DNA of 7,710 nucleotides from Brumimicrobium sp964346075 (GTDB lineage: Bacteria; Bacteroidota; Bacteroidia; Flavobacteriales_D; Crocinitomicaceae): NCBI GenBank assembly GCA_964346075.1, contig CAYFTH010000129.1, positions 1-7,710 of the forward strand, read 5' to 3'. Position numbers and translations under genes: made by a program. Positions 7,116-7,710 of this stretch are shown piece by piece; within the stretch, counting starts at the first letter, position 1, and the number at the start of each line of letters is the position of its first letter. The notes beneath the pieces are model-generated. The model was given only the letters and a program-made list of their open reading frames with translations. It ran no database searches and was not told where the DNA came from.

Positions 7116-7493
7116 CTAATCGATCAATTCTTTGTAAGCCTCGGCATCCAGCAATTCATCGAGCTCACCGGCATCACTGATCTTGATTTTGATCATCCAT
7201 CCTTCGCCGTAGGGATCACTGTTCACGAGTTCAGGGCTTGCCTCAATCGCTTCATTGAATGTTGTCACTTCACCAGTGATAGGCATAAACAAGTCAGAAA
7301 CTGTTTTGACGGCCTCGATGGTACCAAAAACTTCTTCCTTATCGAGTTCTTCTCCCTCAGTCTCTACTTCAACAAATACAATGTCACCAAGTTCACTCTG
7401 TGCAAAATCTGTAATGCCAATTGTCAGTGTATCACCTTCAACTTTACACCACTCGTGATCTTTGGTGTACTTTAATTTTTCAGGAATATTCAT
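7116..7493 (-). CDS. gcvH: Glycine cleavage system H protein
   Basis: GcvH is the lipoylated carrier that shuttles the aminomethyl group between the P, T and L proteins when glycine is oxidised to CO2, ammonia and methylene-tetrahydrofolate. At 125 residues it is the normal family length. It begins MNIPEKLKYTKDHEW, a family-typical start, then GITDFAQSELGDIVFVE at 26-42. The lipoyl motif FGTIEAVKTVSDLFMP at 56-71 carries the attachment Lys63. The end has the usual NSDPYGEGWMIKI at 91-103. I use ATG at 7493. The frame stays open to a GTG at 7595, but the extra 34 residues are unlike the family and would cover the promoter. A TACATTTG element lies 20 bases upstream. It is the first gene of an operon with vanZ and tonB. 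No other gcv gene is nearby, so the P and T proteins are encoded elsewhere, common in this phylum. Confidence 0.97.
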   Translation of the reverse strand: MNIPEKLKYTKDHEWCKVEGDTLTIGITDFAQSELGDIVFVEVETEGEELDKEEVFGTIEAVKTVSDLFMPITGEVTTFNEAIEASPELVNSDPYGEGWMIKIKISDAGELDELLDAEAYKELID

Positions 7494-7513
7494 CTTTACG
7501 TTAATTTTGGTTT

Positions 7514-7521
7514 CAAATGTA
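7514..7521 (-). promoter_or_regulatory. Bacteroidetes -7 promoter element (TAnnTTTG) for gcvH
   Basis: The minus strand reads TACATTTG, an exact match to the TAnnTTTG element of the primary sigma factor in Bacteroidetes. It ends 20 bases before the gcvH ATG, giving a short leader of about 15 bases. There is no good TTTG -33 element at the usual spacing; a T-rich GTTTTT lies 23 bases upstream. Confidence 0.6.
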
Positions 7522-7639
7522 AAATATTTCTGATAGAATGGTTTAAAAACGCGCAAAATATTAAATGAATATCCGCAACCTTCCCTCTTAAACACAAGAT
7601 AAATCAGAATAGTTAAGGTTTATTTTCTTACCATCTCTT

Positions 7640-7655
7640 GAATAGATTGCTATTC
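7640..7655. repeat. Short perfect inverted repeat (6-bp arms, 4-base loop)
   Basis: GAATAG, loop ATTG, CTATTC form a perfect small hairpin on either strand. Its right arm is shared with the left outer arm of the larger palindrome next to it, so the outer part of the larger stem and this hairpin compete. No function can be assigned. Confidence 0.5.
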
Positions 7656-7692
7656 TTTACTTTTTCGCATTGCTCCAAAAAGTAACAAAAAG
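7650..7692. repeat. Large imperfect palindrome, candidate dispersed intergenic element or transcript end
   Basis: Two 16-base arms (7650-7665 and 7677-7692) pair at 13 of 16 positions. The inner nine, TTACTTTTT with AAAAAGTAA, are perfect, and the loop is the 11 bases CGCATTGCTCC. From memory, palindromes of the form GTTACTTTTT...AAAAAGTAAC recur between genes in many Bacteroidetes genomes, so this may be one worn copy. It could also end the transcript of a gene to the right, though no T run follows the stem on the minus strand. All three minus-strand frames entering from the right edge meet a stop by 7628, so at most a short gene tail lies here. Confidence 0.55.
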
Positions 7693-7710
7693 ATCTAGCG
7701 CTTGATAGTT

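Noticed and set aside
7494..7595. 34-residue N-terminal extension of gcvH from a GTG
   Set aside because: GcvH proteins begin at the MNIPEKLKYTKDHEW block, and the extension would include the TACATTTG promoter element.
7494..7639. Glycine riboswitch ahead of gcvH
   Set aside because: The predicted leader after the TACATTTG element is only about 15 bases, and I see no tandem aptamer-like structure upstream.
1..7710. CRISPR array, tRNA, rRNA, insertion sequence or phage genes
   Set aside because: No regularly spaced direct repeats, no tRNA or rRNA-like stretch and no transposase or integrase motifs were seen; nearly the whole window is covered by well-packed minus-strand genes.

Overview
The window looks like a chromosomal segment from a member of the Bacteroidetes, most likely the order Flavobacteriales. 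The supporting signs are two RemB-type outer-membrane barrels, a TonB with the KKNP-type N-terminus common in this phylum, AT-rich leaders with weak or no Shine-Dalgarno sequences, and a TAnnTTTG promoter element. No tools were used, so family names rest on recognised motifs only. Every gene I can support lies on the minus strand. In order of transcription, from the right edge to the left, they are: gcvH, vanZ-like, tonB, terminator, deoC, a lipoprotein gene, cysQ, a RemB-like paralogue, remB, and the start of an ABC-transporter ATPase gene that leaves the window.

First unit (about 7521 to 5978). A TACATTTG promoter element stands 20 bases before gcvH (lipoyl carrier of glycine cleavage). A VanZ-like membrane protein gene follows, starting at TTG nine bases after the gcvH stop and in the same reading frame. 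tonB comes next. A strong intrinsic terminator with a C(UUCG)G loop closes the unit. Upstream of it, bases 7494 to 7710 hold no complete gene. They contain the promoter and a large imperfect palindrome (7650 to 7692) that resembles dispersed palindromes common in Bacteroidetes genomes.

Second unit (about 5961 to the left edge). deoC (deoxyribose-phosphate aldolase) is followed after 19 bases by a gene for a secreted lipoprotein of unknown function, and after 64 more by cysQ (PAP phosphatase). cysQ overlaps a 520-residue outer-membrane barrel gene by ATGA, and that gene overlaps a second 519-residue barrel gene by TGATG. The three should be translated as a coupled set. The last gene is a truncated BcrA-like ABC ATPase.

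Functionally, the segment mixes housekeeping metabolism (glycine cleavage, deoxyribose salvage, PAP turnover) with cell-envelope functions (TonB energy transduction, RemB/Wzi-like barrels, a lipoprotein and an ABC exporter). From memory, gcvH, vanZ, tonB and remB lie near the gliding/type 9 secretion gene sprA in some flavobacteria. If so, the flank to the right of this window may hold sprA, but nothing in the window proves that. The most interesting points are the diverged tandem RemB pair, its tight coupling to cysQ, and the orphan lipoprotein in front of them.
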